Shown: one piece after another, positions 6,743-11,596 of the stretch | How the letters are laid out: every line of letters begins with the position of its first letter | Position numbering within the stretch: position 1 is the first letter of the stretch | Source: JBHHYU01 sp046757725 | GTDB taxonomy: Bacteria; Desulfobacterota; Binatia; UBA9968 | Length of the DNA: 11,596 nt | Direction: 5' to 3' | NCBI GenBank assembly: GCA_046757725.1 | Contig: JBHHYU010000091.1 | Coordinates: forward strand, 1-11,596 | Translations under genes and position numbers: made by a program | Notes under the pieces: generated by a model | The model's input: only the letters and a program-made list of their open reading frames with translations | Database searches by the model: none | What the model was told of the DNA's origin: nothing

Positions 6743-7534
6743 ATGGACTCCCAAGATCACGCGGGCCTCATCGACAGCCACGCCCATATCCAAGCAGCGC
6801 AGTTCGCGACGGATCTTGGAGATGTTATCCGACGAGCCCGGGAGTCGGGTGTTGAGAAGATCATTGTGGTAGGCGGCGCCGGTGATCTCTCAAGTAATCA
6901 TGCGGCGCTGGAATTAGCCAGATCCTTTCCCGGCCTCTTTGCAACCGTTGGCCTGCACCCCCATGATGCCAAGGGCCTGAAGGAGGAGGACCTCAAGGGA
7001 ATCAAGGATCTCATCAGGAGTCCTCAGGTTGTCGCCATCGGGGAGACAGGACTGGATTTCTATTACGACCACTCGCCACGGCCGATCCAGATGGAGCTCT
7101 TCTCCCGCTTTATCCGGATGGCGCAGGAGACCGGACTTCCTCTAATAGTCCACGACCGCAAAGCCCATAAAGAGATCTCCCATCTTCTGAGAGATGAAGG
7201 CAAAGGAAAAATCCAAGGGGTCATCCACTGTTTTACGGGGGACTACGACGCTGCCCGGGAATATTTAGATTTGGGTTTTTATCTCTCTTTTACCGGGATC
7301 ATTTCCTTTAAGAATGCAGCTCCCCTCAGGGACGTGGTGCGGCGATTGCCTCTCGAGAGAATTCTCGTTGAGACGGATTCTCCCTATCTGGCACCGGTTC
7401 CCCATCGCGGGAAGCGTAACGAGCCGGCCTTTGTCCGCTTCGTGGCTGAGATCATAGCCGGGGTGCGAGGCATGCCTCTCGAAGAAGTTGCGGCGGTTAC
7501 CACGAAAAATACCGAGGACTTATTTAAAATCTAA
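6743..7534 (+). CDS. tatD: TatD family metal-dependent deoxyribonuclease
   Basis: This is a TIM-barrel metallohydrolase of the amidohydrolase superfamily. TatD proteins have 3'-5' exonuclease or AP-endonuclease-type DNase activity, acting in the cytoplasm in DNA repair or turnover. The 263-residue length is typical. All metal ligands can be seen: H13 and H15 (DSHAHI), E101 (GETGLDFYY), H137 (IVHDR), H162 (HCFTG) and D212 (VETDSPYLAP). The start ATG immediately follows the metG TAG with no spacing, so translation must be coupled; metG next to tatD is a common bacterial arrangement. Substrate choice cannot be told from sequence. The last 15 bases overlap the end of the oppositely oriented membrane-protein gene, so no terminator fits between the two. 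Confidence 0.95.
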   Translation: MDSQDHAGLIDSHAHIQAAQFATDLGDVIRRARESGVEKIIVVGGAGDLSSNHAALELARSFPGLFATVGLHPHDAKGLKEEDLKGIKDLIRSPQVVAIGETGLDFYYDHSPRPIQMELFSRFIRMAQETGLPLIVHDRKAHKEISHLLRDEGKGKIQGVIHCFTGDYDAAREYLDLGFYLSFTGIISFKNAAPLRDVVRRLPLERILVETDSPYLAPVPHRGKRNEPAFVRFVAEIIAGVRGMPLEEVAAVTTKNTEDLFKI

Positions 7535-8026
7535 ACCGGGCCACCGCCACATCTCGTAAAGCGGAATCAGGATCATCCCAAGATAACTTATCCACAGTCC
7601 GGTCCATGATGCCAGGATCAGGTAGGCAAACCCAGGGGAAAGATAGCGGATCAGCCATCCGCCTCCCATATCGAAAAGGCTGGAGACAAAGGCCAGAAAA
7701 ATAAAAAATAATTTCGTGCCCTTACGGATGGAGGTTCCGATAAAGAGGTGGGAGAGGATCAGAAAAGTGATGCCCATGATGAAGGCATGAAAATGGGTCT
7801 CCTCGAGCAGCACAGGGAAATTTCTGCCGAAAGACATCTGGCCGTTGAGCTCGCCTCCGAGATAAAAGTTTACAATCTGTTCATAGCCAAAGCCGACTCT
7901 TTGAAACTGGAAGATCCCGGTCGTTAGAAGACCTATGGTTACAAAGAACAGAAACAGGCTGTAGATCAGCCTGGTCTCAAAGGAGGCGGAAGCCAGCCGG
8001 AAGGCCGAAGAAGAAAAATTTTTCAT
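7520..8026 (-). CDS. Small polytopic membrane protein in an ApbE/FMN_bind operon
   Basis: I do not recognise the family firmly. It is a 168-residue hydrophobic protein with about four membrane segments (roughly residues 20-40, 79-98, 104-118 and 133-157) and a basic N-terminus. His residues cluster at the start of the second segment in EETHFHAF (H78, H80), with a further H93 in LSHLF. That spacing could bind heme or metal, and the HxHxFxxG pattern loosely recalls small heme-copper-like or DUF2871-type membrane proteins, but this is inference. The start ATG at 8026 overlaps the apbE stop as ATGA, which I prefer over a TTG at 8047 that would lie inside apbE. It is the last gene of the porin/FMN_bind/ApbE operon, so it may pass electrons between the quinone pool and the flavoprotein, or anchor the complex. 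It ends inside the 3' end of the convergent tatD. Confidence 0.75.
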   Translation of the reverse strand: MKNFSSSAFRLASASFETRLIYSLFLFFVTIGLLTTGIFQFQRVGFGYEQIVNFYLGGELNGQMSFGRNFPVLLEETHFHAFIMGITFLILSHLFIGTSIRKGTKLFFIFLAFVSSLFDMGGGWLIRYLSPGFAYLILASWTGLWISYLGMILIPLYEMWRWPGLDFK

Positions 8027-9042
8027 GGCGTTTGGATTGGTTGCCAAAGCTTATCAGAGAAAGTTCGATCCAAAAACACCAGCTTACCATTCTCCAAAGT
8101 CAGCAACGCCCTTTTCTGAGGAAAGGCTTTGATCAAAAGTGCTGCGTTTTCACCCAAGAGGACGAGAGGCTTGGTGAGGGCCTCCGCCTCTGTAGCGGTG
8201 GGAGCGACGACGGTAGCCATACGCGGCTTCGTAACGGGGTGACCATTATGGGGATTGATCAGGTGTCCGTATCTTTTCCCTTGGATGATCCAGAAATGCC
8301 CCATACTCCCGGATGTCGAGAGGGCTTGGTCCCTTAGAAGCAAGAACCCCGCTAATTTTCCATCGATTCCCTTAAGCCCTATTTCCCAACTTTCCTGTCC
8401 AGGGGGACTCCCGATAGCGTAGATGCTGCTCCCGCCGAAATTAATCAGCGCACTCTTTACACCGGCCTGCCGGAGTTGCCACACAACTCTATCGACGGCG
8501 TAACCTTTTCCGATACCCCCCAGGTCGATTCTCATCCCTTTGCGGAGCAGCTCGGCTTCACCGTGGGGATAGAGTCTGAGTTTTCCGTATCCCACCAGAC
8601 TCAAGGTCCGAGCCAAGGTGTGGTGGTCCGGGAGATACGCTCTTTCTGCCTGTTTTTGCCATAAGTCCATGAGTGGACCCACGGTGACGTCGAAATAGCC
8701 TGAGGTTTTACGACCGAAACGAATGGTCATAGCAAGTAATCGGTGTAGTTCGGGTTGGATCTTTGTTTTTCCATGTCCAGCCTGCCGGTTAAGCACGGAG
8801 ATGGAGCTTTGCGGATCGTAGTTTGACAGTATTCCCTCCAGTCGGTGGATCTCCCGGACGGATCGCCGGATCATCGCTCTTCCGGTTTCGGGGTTTGGAT
8901 GCCAAATGGTGATGTCCAGAAGCGTTCCCATCTGGTAGTGAATCTCTCGAACCTCTTGTAGATCTGATCTCGCCGAGGCAGAGGCCGGAACGAGGAGCGC
9001 CATCAATATAAGAAGGATAAGAAGGAAAACAGGGGGCTTCAC
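8023..9042 (-). CDS. apbE: FAD:protein FMN transferase (ApbE family), secreted
   Basis: It transfers FMN from FAD to a Ser/Thr of FMN_bind proteins outside the cytoplasm, forming a covalent flavin-phosphate ester link. The protein has 339 residues. Residues 1-24 are a signal peptide with an SASA|R-type site and no lipobox Cys, so it is soluble in the periplasm rather than a lipoprotein. Family motifs in order: MGTLLDITI, NYDPQSSISVLNR, FDVTVGPLMDLW, DLGGIGKGYAVDR (D173 onward), LINFGGSSIYAIG, STSG and HLINPHNGHPV (H260 onward). At the Mg2+ site, where E. coli-type enzymes have ADALDT, this protein has AEALTK: Glu287 replaces the Asp ligand and Lys291 the Thr ligand. Such variants may be natural in other ApbE subgroups, but activity should not be assumed. 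The start is GTG, overlapping the upstream stop (GTGA) and backed by GGAGGAG. Its likely substrate is encoded directly upstream. Confidence 0.93.
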   Translation of the reverse strand: MKPPVFLLILLILMALLVPASASARSDLQEVREIHYQMGTLLDITIWHPNPETGRAMIRRSVREIHRLEGILSNYDPQSSISVLNRQAGHGKTKIQPELHRLLAMTIRFGRKTSGYFDVTVGPLMDLWQKQAERAYLPDHHTLARTLSLVGYGKLRLYPHGEAELLRKGMRIDLGGIGKGYAVDRVVWQLRQAGVKSALINFGGSSIYAIGSPPGQESWEIGLKGIDGKLAGFLLLRDQALSTSGSMGHFWIIQGKRYGHLINPHNGHPVTKPRMATVVAPTATEAEALTKPLVLLGENAALLIKAFPQKRALLTLENGKLVFLDRTFSDKLWQPIQTP

Positions 9043-9617
9043 TTTGTCTCCTCCCCGTGTAAATAAATCACTTCGACCAAAGCGAGCGCCTTTTTAACCC
9101 CGCGGCTAATGGCCTCTACCGAGAGAGTAGCCCCGGTAACATTGCGAATATCCCGGTAGGGAACAAGCGGAGCCTGGAGATCCTTACCTTCATATTGGGT
9201 GAGAAACCGTTTGTCCTTTACCTCACTGCCGTAAGGTTCGCGATAGACCATGACGGCTACATCTCTGACTCTGCCATTCTTTTCAACCCCTACGATAAAG
9301 GTGATAGGCCGATGTTTTCCGATCTCTTCAACAACCACGGCATAACCAAGGAGCTTATCCTCCTCCCTGGCGATAAAGATCGTGTAGGCACGTTCCCAGA
9401 GAGATGTCTTGGTGTTCCCCATCCTCAGGCTGATCTTTTCCCGCAGCTTGTAGTCGGACGGGATCATCTTACGCTCGAGGGTCATTGCCTCTGGAAACAC
9501 GGCTTTAGGAGCTTCGCTCTCTCGTAAAAAGATCCCTTCCTGGCCCCAGGCCAGGAGGGGATCTCCTAGAAGCAGAAGCAAGATAAGGCAGATTAGAGCT
9601 TTCCGCTGCTTCCACAT
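9039..9617 (-). CDS. Exported FMN_bind-domain protein, probable ApbE substrate
   Basis: This is a 192-residue protein with a basic N-terminus, a hydrophobic core (residues 7-19) and a probable signal peptidase site near LLAWG|QEG. It may remain membrane-anchored if not cleaved. The C-terminal half matches the FMN-binding domain seen in NqrC and RnfG: HRPITFIVGVEKNGRVRDVAVM, REPYGSEV, and the attachment motif VTGATLS. Thr164 of TGAT is the expected site of covalent FMN attachment. The Asp usual six residues before that Thr is Arg158 here; D156 lies two residues earlier still. The ATG at 9617 follows the porin stop by one base; an upstream extension of the frame would lie inside the porin gene and would bury the signal peptide. 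With ApbE next in the operon, it is most simply a periplasmic flavoprotein electron carrier. Its redox partners are unknown. Confidence 0.85.
   Translation of the reverse strand: MWKQRKALICLILLLLLGDPLLAWGQEGIFLRESEAPKAVFPEAMTLERKMIPSDYKLREKISLRMGNTKTSLWERAYTIFIAREEDKLLGYAVVVEEIGKHRPITFIVGVEKNGRVRDVAVMVYREPYGSEVKDKRFLTQYEGKDLQAPLVPYRDIRNVTGATLSVEAISRGVKKALALVEVIYLHGEETK
9048..9054 (-). promoter_or_regulatory. Ribosome binding site fixing the apbE GTG start
   Basis: On the minus strand GGAGGAG lies 5 nt before GTG at 9042. This near-perfect site inside the 3' end of the FMN_bind gene supports the GTG start, and allows ApbE to be made at a good rate besides coupling through the GTGA overlap. 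Confidence 0.75.
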
Positions 9618-9618
9618 C

Positions 9619-11199
9619 TTAGAATCCGAAAACCAGTCCCACGAGGACGGCGTGCTGAAAGTATTCATTGTCTCTGGACGAGGCGAGAAAATTTGTAACA
9701 CTGGAAAGGCTCTTGCCTCGATTGGTCCGGGTGTATTCGTAAGCCAGCGTGAAGGCGGCTAAAGGCAGGGGCCTGTAAGTTAGCCCTAGAGTCAGACGGT
9801 TAATCAGGCGCTGTTCCTTCTCGAAATCAGTCAGGGTACCACTGCTAAATTTAATCTCCCTTAAGAGATCGCTAAACCACACCTGCTCTCCTCTCAGGGT
9901 GGCGATGAGTTGCGGGTTAGAGAAACGCTTGCCGAGAATGGTGTTCTCGAGAAAGGATGGCCAGAACCGGTAACGGAGATCCACCCAATATCCCTGCTTC
10001 CTGGTTGCCAGATTGGCCAGTTCAAATTCGACCTCTGTCTCGAGTAGGGCTGTCTCTCCTCCAAGTGTCTCGGTGGAGCTGTCCCGCACTGTGCGAGCAA
10101 AACTTCTGGCAACGCTATTCACACCGTTCCACCGGGTATTCGCATATTCAGCCTCGATCTCGAAAGGACCCCACGACTTTTTTCCATCCAGGGCGAAAGA
10201 GAAAACGGTGCGGTCGGCGAGAAAATCCGGTGTATAGCGTCCCCAGTAAAAGGAGGCGGCAATCTCATCCCCAAGCCGGGGGCTGTACACAAAACGGGCC
10301 GCTAAGGCCTTGCCCTTCTTGAGATCATCAGAAAAAGTCCCGCGCGATGGGCGTAGCTCAATCTCCGCCTCAAGTTTGTCCCTCTTTGGAGAGCGGCTTT
10401 GCACAACACGTTCAACTTCAGAGTCAAGAGTAACACCATTCATGACATACCATTGATAACTGAATTTACCCTGACGGCCAACGGAGACATCCCCGAGAAG
10501 TCCAGCTCCCATCTCCGTCCAAGCTGCGGATGATGGGAGAACGGATACCCCCCGGTCGACGAGGGAGCGGCGCGGGAGATCCCAGAGGTTACCATCGTGC
10601 TTGATGTTGAATCGGCCCAGGGGGACCAGGATACCACCGGCTCTAAAATTAAGCCACTTAGCTATATCATACTGTAACCAGCCCTGCTCGAGAGAGATCT
10701 CGGATTCGTTGCTCCCCTCAACAGCTTGCTCGACTTTGAGTCCCCCGGCAGTACGAAACGTCCTACGTTCCAGCTCGAGCTCCGTGAACCTTTCAAATTC
10801 CAGTTCGAAATAGCTTTTCAAGCGTTCCGCAATGGGGGCATCCAGGGTCAAGACAAAACGCCTGAAAGTAAAGGTGTTTTGGAGGGCGTTCAGGTTGGAA
10901 GTGCCGTAACGCAAGGACCCGTAGCCCCCGACTTTGGTCCGCTCCAAGAAACGTTTGTAAAAAGGTTGCCGGGCCGTTGAAACCTCGGCCATCACGTCTT
11001 TCTTGACTTTCTTAGCTATGGCTTCTCTCTCTTCCCTGGCGTTTTTCTTTCTAGCTGCCTCTTTCTGAAGCAACGTCTTTTCCAGTCTCTCCAGCCGTGC
11101 CTTTAATTCCCTTATCTCCACCGCCGTGTCCCTTTGCTGGGAAAAGGAAGCAGCCGGCATGAGAAGCATCAGGGTCAGGAATAAAATGAAAACCTTCAT
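9619..11199 (-). CDS. Outer-membrane porin with N-terminal coiled coil
   Basis: This is a 526-residue protein with a signal peptide (residues 1-20, ending ASFS|QQ). A charged heptad-like coiled coil follows (about 25-75, e.g. IRELKARLERLEKTLL), likely a periplasmic spacer or peptidoglycan contact. A beta-barrel then runs from about residue 88 (VGGYGSLRYG) to the terminal Phe (VGLVFGF), the classic signal for barrel insertion. The FRRFVLTLDAPI, YFELEFERF and FRAGGILVPLGRFN segments resemble phosphate-selective porin O/P-type barrels, though the solute is unknown. The ATG at 11199 is chosen because GGAGGA lies 6 nt upstream; a TTG at 11217 would ignore that site. It is the first gene of the operon with FMN_bind, apbE and the small membrane protein. 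A porin in a flavinylation operon suggests uptake or export of a substrate, or electron acceptor access, for the flavoprotein. Confidence 0.85.
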   Translation of the reverse strand: MKVFILFLTLMLLMPAASFSQQRDTAVEIRELKARLERLEKTLLQKEAARKKNAREEREAIAKKVKKDVMAEVSTARQPFYKRFLERTKVGGYGSLRYGTSNLNALQNTFTFRRFVLTLDAPIAERLKSYFELEFERFTELELERRTFRTAGGLKVEQAVEGSNESEISLEQGWLQYDIAKWLNFRAGGILVPLGRFNIKHDGNLWDLPRRSLVDRGVSVLPSSAAWTEMGAGLLGDVSVGRQGKFSYQWYVMNGVTLDSEVERVVQSRSPKRDKLEAEIELRPSRGTFSDDLKKGKALAARFVYSPRLGDEIAASFYWGRYTPDFLADRTVFSFALDGKKSWGPFEIEAEYANTRWNGVNSVARSFARTVRDSSTETLGGETALLETEVEFELANLATRKQGYWVDLRYRFWPSFLENTILGKRFSNPQLIATLRGEQVWFSDLLREIKFSSGTLTDFEKEQRLINRLTLGLTYRPLPLAAFTLAYEYTRTNRGKSLSSVTNFLASSRDNEYFQHAVLVGLVFGF

Positions 11200-11205
11200 T
11201 TTTCT

Positions 11206-11211
11206 TCCTCC
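11206..11211 (-). promoter_or_regulatory. Ribosome binding site fixing the porin start
   Basis: GGAGGA on the minus strand lies 6 nt before the ATG at 11199 and just downstream of the terminator T-run at 11226-11221. It sets the porin start and lies outside the terminator hairpin, so any control by the leader would act on transcription rather than by hiding this site. Confidence 0.8.
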
Positions 11212-11220
11212 TTTCAAAAT

Positions 11221-11257
11221 AAAAAAGCCCAGGCCACGATACTCGTGACTCCGGGCT
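11221..11257 (-). terminator. Intrinsic terminator/attenuator in the porin operon leader
   Basis: Read on the minus strand, AGCCC (11257-11253) pairs with GGGCT (11230-11226), GG pairs with CC inside, and CACGA (11247-11243) pairs with TCGTG (11239-11235) around a GTA loop. Six T residues (11226-11221) follow directly. This is the form of a Rho-independent terminator. It lies between the operon promoter and the porin ATG, and the only gene further upstream, bfr, reads the other way. It therefore probably acts as an attenuator rather than a gene-end terminator. AGGCCA at 11279-11274 is complementary to TGGCCT in its 3' arm (11236-11231) and could act as an antiterminator strand. Confidence 0.75.
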
Positions 11258-11260
11258 CTG

Positions 11261-11300
11261 GGTTTAAAACCTCTGGCCTCAGGTTAAATTTGATGAACCT
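11261..11300 (-). ncRNA. Structured leader RNA with alternating complementary segments
   Basis: In transcript order on the minus strand there are four short segments: AGGTT (11300-11296), AACCT (11285-11281), AGGTT (11272-11268) and AAACC (11265-11261). The second can pair with the first or the third, and the third with the second or the fourth, so the pairings are mutually exclusive. Between segments two and three lies AGGCCA, which can pair with the terminator 3' arm. No ATG or GTG start codon with a ribosome site is seen in the leader, so a translated attenuator peptide is unlikely. I cannot match it to a known riboswitch class, including the FMN element. Its ligand, protein or RNA trigger is unknown. 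Confidence 0.45.
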
Positions 11301-11313
11301 AAGATTATTTATT

Positions 11314-11342
11314 CGTATAACCTGATATTTTTTAGTTGTCAA
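11314..11342 (-). promoter_or_regulatory. Sigma-70-type promoter of the porin/FMN_bind/apbE operon
   Basis: On the minus strand a perfect -35 TTGACA (11342-11337) is followed after 17 bp by TATACG (11319-11314) as -10. The spacer is AT-rich. Transcription would start near 11307, giving a leader of about 107 nt before the porin ATG. The perfect -35 and ideal spacing make this the best promoter match in the window, though I did not scan it systematically. Confidence 0.65.
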
Positions 11343-11401
11343 GTTGAATATTTATCCCCGTCCTCTTGCCTCCCACGGCTTTTATGGGTGCTTTCTACGC
11401 G

Positions 11402-11410
11402 TGGTAAAAT
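11402..11410 (+). promoter_or_regulatory. Possible extended -10 promoter of bfr
   Basis: TGGTAAAAT has a TGn extension and a -10 hexamer (TAAAAT) matching five of six consensus bases. No good -35 box is present at the usual distance, as can be the case with extended -10 promoters. It lies about 80 bp upstream of the bfr ATG, which would leave a 5' leader of roughly 75 nt containing the GGCTCGAGCC palindrome. Confidence 0.35.
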
Positions 11411-11446
11411 CTTTTGGCATGTGATATTTTGAGGGAGTTTTCAGGG

Positions 11447-11456
11447 GGCTCGAGCC
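11447..11456. repeat. 10-bp perfect palindrome upstream of bfr
   Basis: GGCTCGAGCC is a perfect palindrome 36 bp before the bfr ATG, between its likely promoter and its ribosome site. It could be an operator half-pair or a small RNA stem. It contains CTCGAG, a hexamer unusually common throughout the window, so a chance or genome-wide origin is also plausible. Confidence 0.35.
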
Positions 11457-11480
11457 GGGGAGTTAAAATCACGAGTAAGA

Positions 11481-11486
11481 AGGAGG
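11481..11486 (+). promoter_or_regulatory. Ribosome binding site of bfr
   Basis: AGGAGG lies 6 nt before the ATG at 11493 and only 3 nt before the ATG at 11490. The better spacing, and the MKG start shared with known bacterioferritins, favour 11493. Confidence 0.7.
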
Positions 11487-11492
11487 CAGATG

Positions 11493-11596
11493 ATGAAGGG
11501 GAATCCTCAGGTGATTAATGTTCTGAACCAGGTGCTGCGAAAAGAGCTGACGGGAATAAACCAGTACTTTGTCCACGCCAAGATGTGCAAAAACTG
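11493..11596 (+). CDS. bfr: Bacterioferritin (3' partial)
   Basis: Only the first 34 residues are in the window; the rest lies beyond its end. The sequence MKGNPQVINVLNQVLRKELT followed by GINQYFVHAKMCKN closely follows the E. coli bacterioferritin N-terminus (MKGxxxVIxxLNxxLxxELxxINQYFxHAxMxKNW). E18, the first ferroxidase-centre ligand, and Y25 near that centre are present. Bacterioferritin forms a 24-subunit shell that oxidises and stores iron, usually with heme at subunit interfaces. The gene is divergent from the porin operon and shares its control region. A ferritin-like Dps protein is less likely because of the N-terminal match. Confidence 0.9.
   Translation, partial: MKGNPQVINVLNQVLRKELTGINQYFVHAKMCKN

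Noticed and set aside
8027..8047. TTG start for the small membrane protein
   Set aside because: It lies inside apbE with no ribosome site. The ATG at 8026 forms an ATGA overlap with the apbE stop, matching the coupling style of the operon.
9618..9701. Longer FMN_bind frame beginning within the porin gene
   Set aside because: The extension is a shadow of the porin C-terminus and would put 28 polar residues before the signal peptide. The Met at 9617 starts a normal signal peptide.
9894..10980. Open frames on either strand within the porin gene
   Set aside because: They lack ribosome sites and recognisable domains, and lie entirely opposite or out of frame with a well-supported porin. They are shadows of biased codon use.
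11200..11217. TTG start for the porin at 11217
   Set aside because: It would place the GGAGGA site inside the gene. The ATG at 11199 has ideal spacing to that site and starts directly with a signal peptide.
11200..11310. FMN (RFN) or other named riboswitch in the porin leader
   Set aside because: I looked for the conserved cores I remember for FMN, c-di-GMP-I, fluoride, ZTP and yybP-ykoY classes and found none. The leader is reported only as an unassigned structured RNA.
1..11596. CRISPR arrays, tRNA or rRNA genes, insertion sequences, toxin-antitoxin pairs or defence genes
   Set aside because: I saw no spaced direct repeats, cloverleaf sequences, transposase motifs or defence-type domains in the window.

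Overview
The window looks like chromosomal DNA of a Gram-negative, diderm bacterium of roughly 50% G+C. Evidence for an outer membrane is a beta-barrel porin ending in Phe and a type IV pilus minor-pilin set. The metG subtype (KDILKPHG active-site region, CxxC...CPDH knuckle, no C-terminal tRNA-binding domain), the tmk-holB-metG-tatD gene order and the porin/FMN-binding/ApbE cluster recall Desulfobacterota (old Deltaproteobacteria), Nitrospirota or NC10-type bacteria. That placement is inference; no rRNA or other decisive marker is present.

Layout. (1) Positions 1-2768, plus strand: four consecutive type IV pilus minor-pilin genes, FimT/GspH-like (5' end outside the window), PilV-like, PilW-like and PilX-like. 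They probably form a priming or tip complex for the pilus. (2) 2769-3015 is an intergenic gap with an AT-rich inverted repeat and a weak promoter, followed by a single-domain CheY-like response regulator (3016-3399). (3) 3505-7534, plus strand: a compact housekeeping block, tmk (thymidylate kinase), holB (DNA polymerase III delta'), metG (methionyl-tRNA synthetase) and tatD (metal-dependent nuclease). holB and metG overlap by ATGA, and tatD starts at the base after the metG stop. (4) 11199 down to 7520, minus strand: a four-gene operon in the order porin with N-terminal coiled coil, secreted FMN_bind protein, ApbE flavin transferase, small polytopic membrane protein. Its genes are 1 bp apart or overlap by 4 bp (GTGA, ATGA). 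Its last gene overlaps the end of tatD tail to tail by 15 bp. (5) 11218-11492 is a divergent control region, and at 11493 a bacterioferritin gene (bfr) starts on the plus strand and runs off the window.

The most interesting part is region 4-5. ApbE covalently attaches FMN to a Thr of FMN_bind domains, and the FMN_bind partner with a TGAT motif is encoded directly upstream. With a porin and a His-containing membrane protein in the same transcript, this reads as an extracytoplasmic flavin redox module of undetermined purpose. Its promoter (TTGACA-17-TATACG) is followed, before the porin start codon, by an apparent intrinsic terminator with six T residues and by alternating complementary AGGTT/AACCT segments. 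The operon therefore probably has a conditional, attenuated leader RNA. I could not match that leader to any riboswitch class I know.
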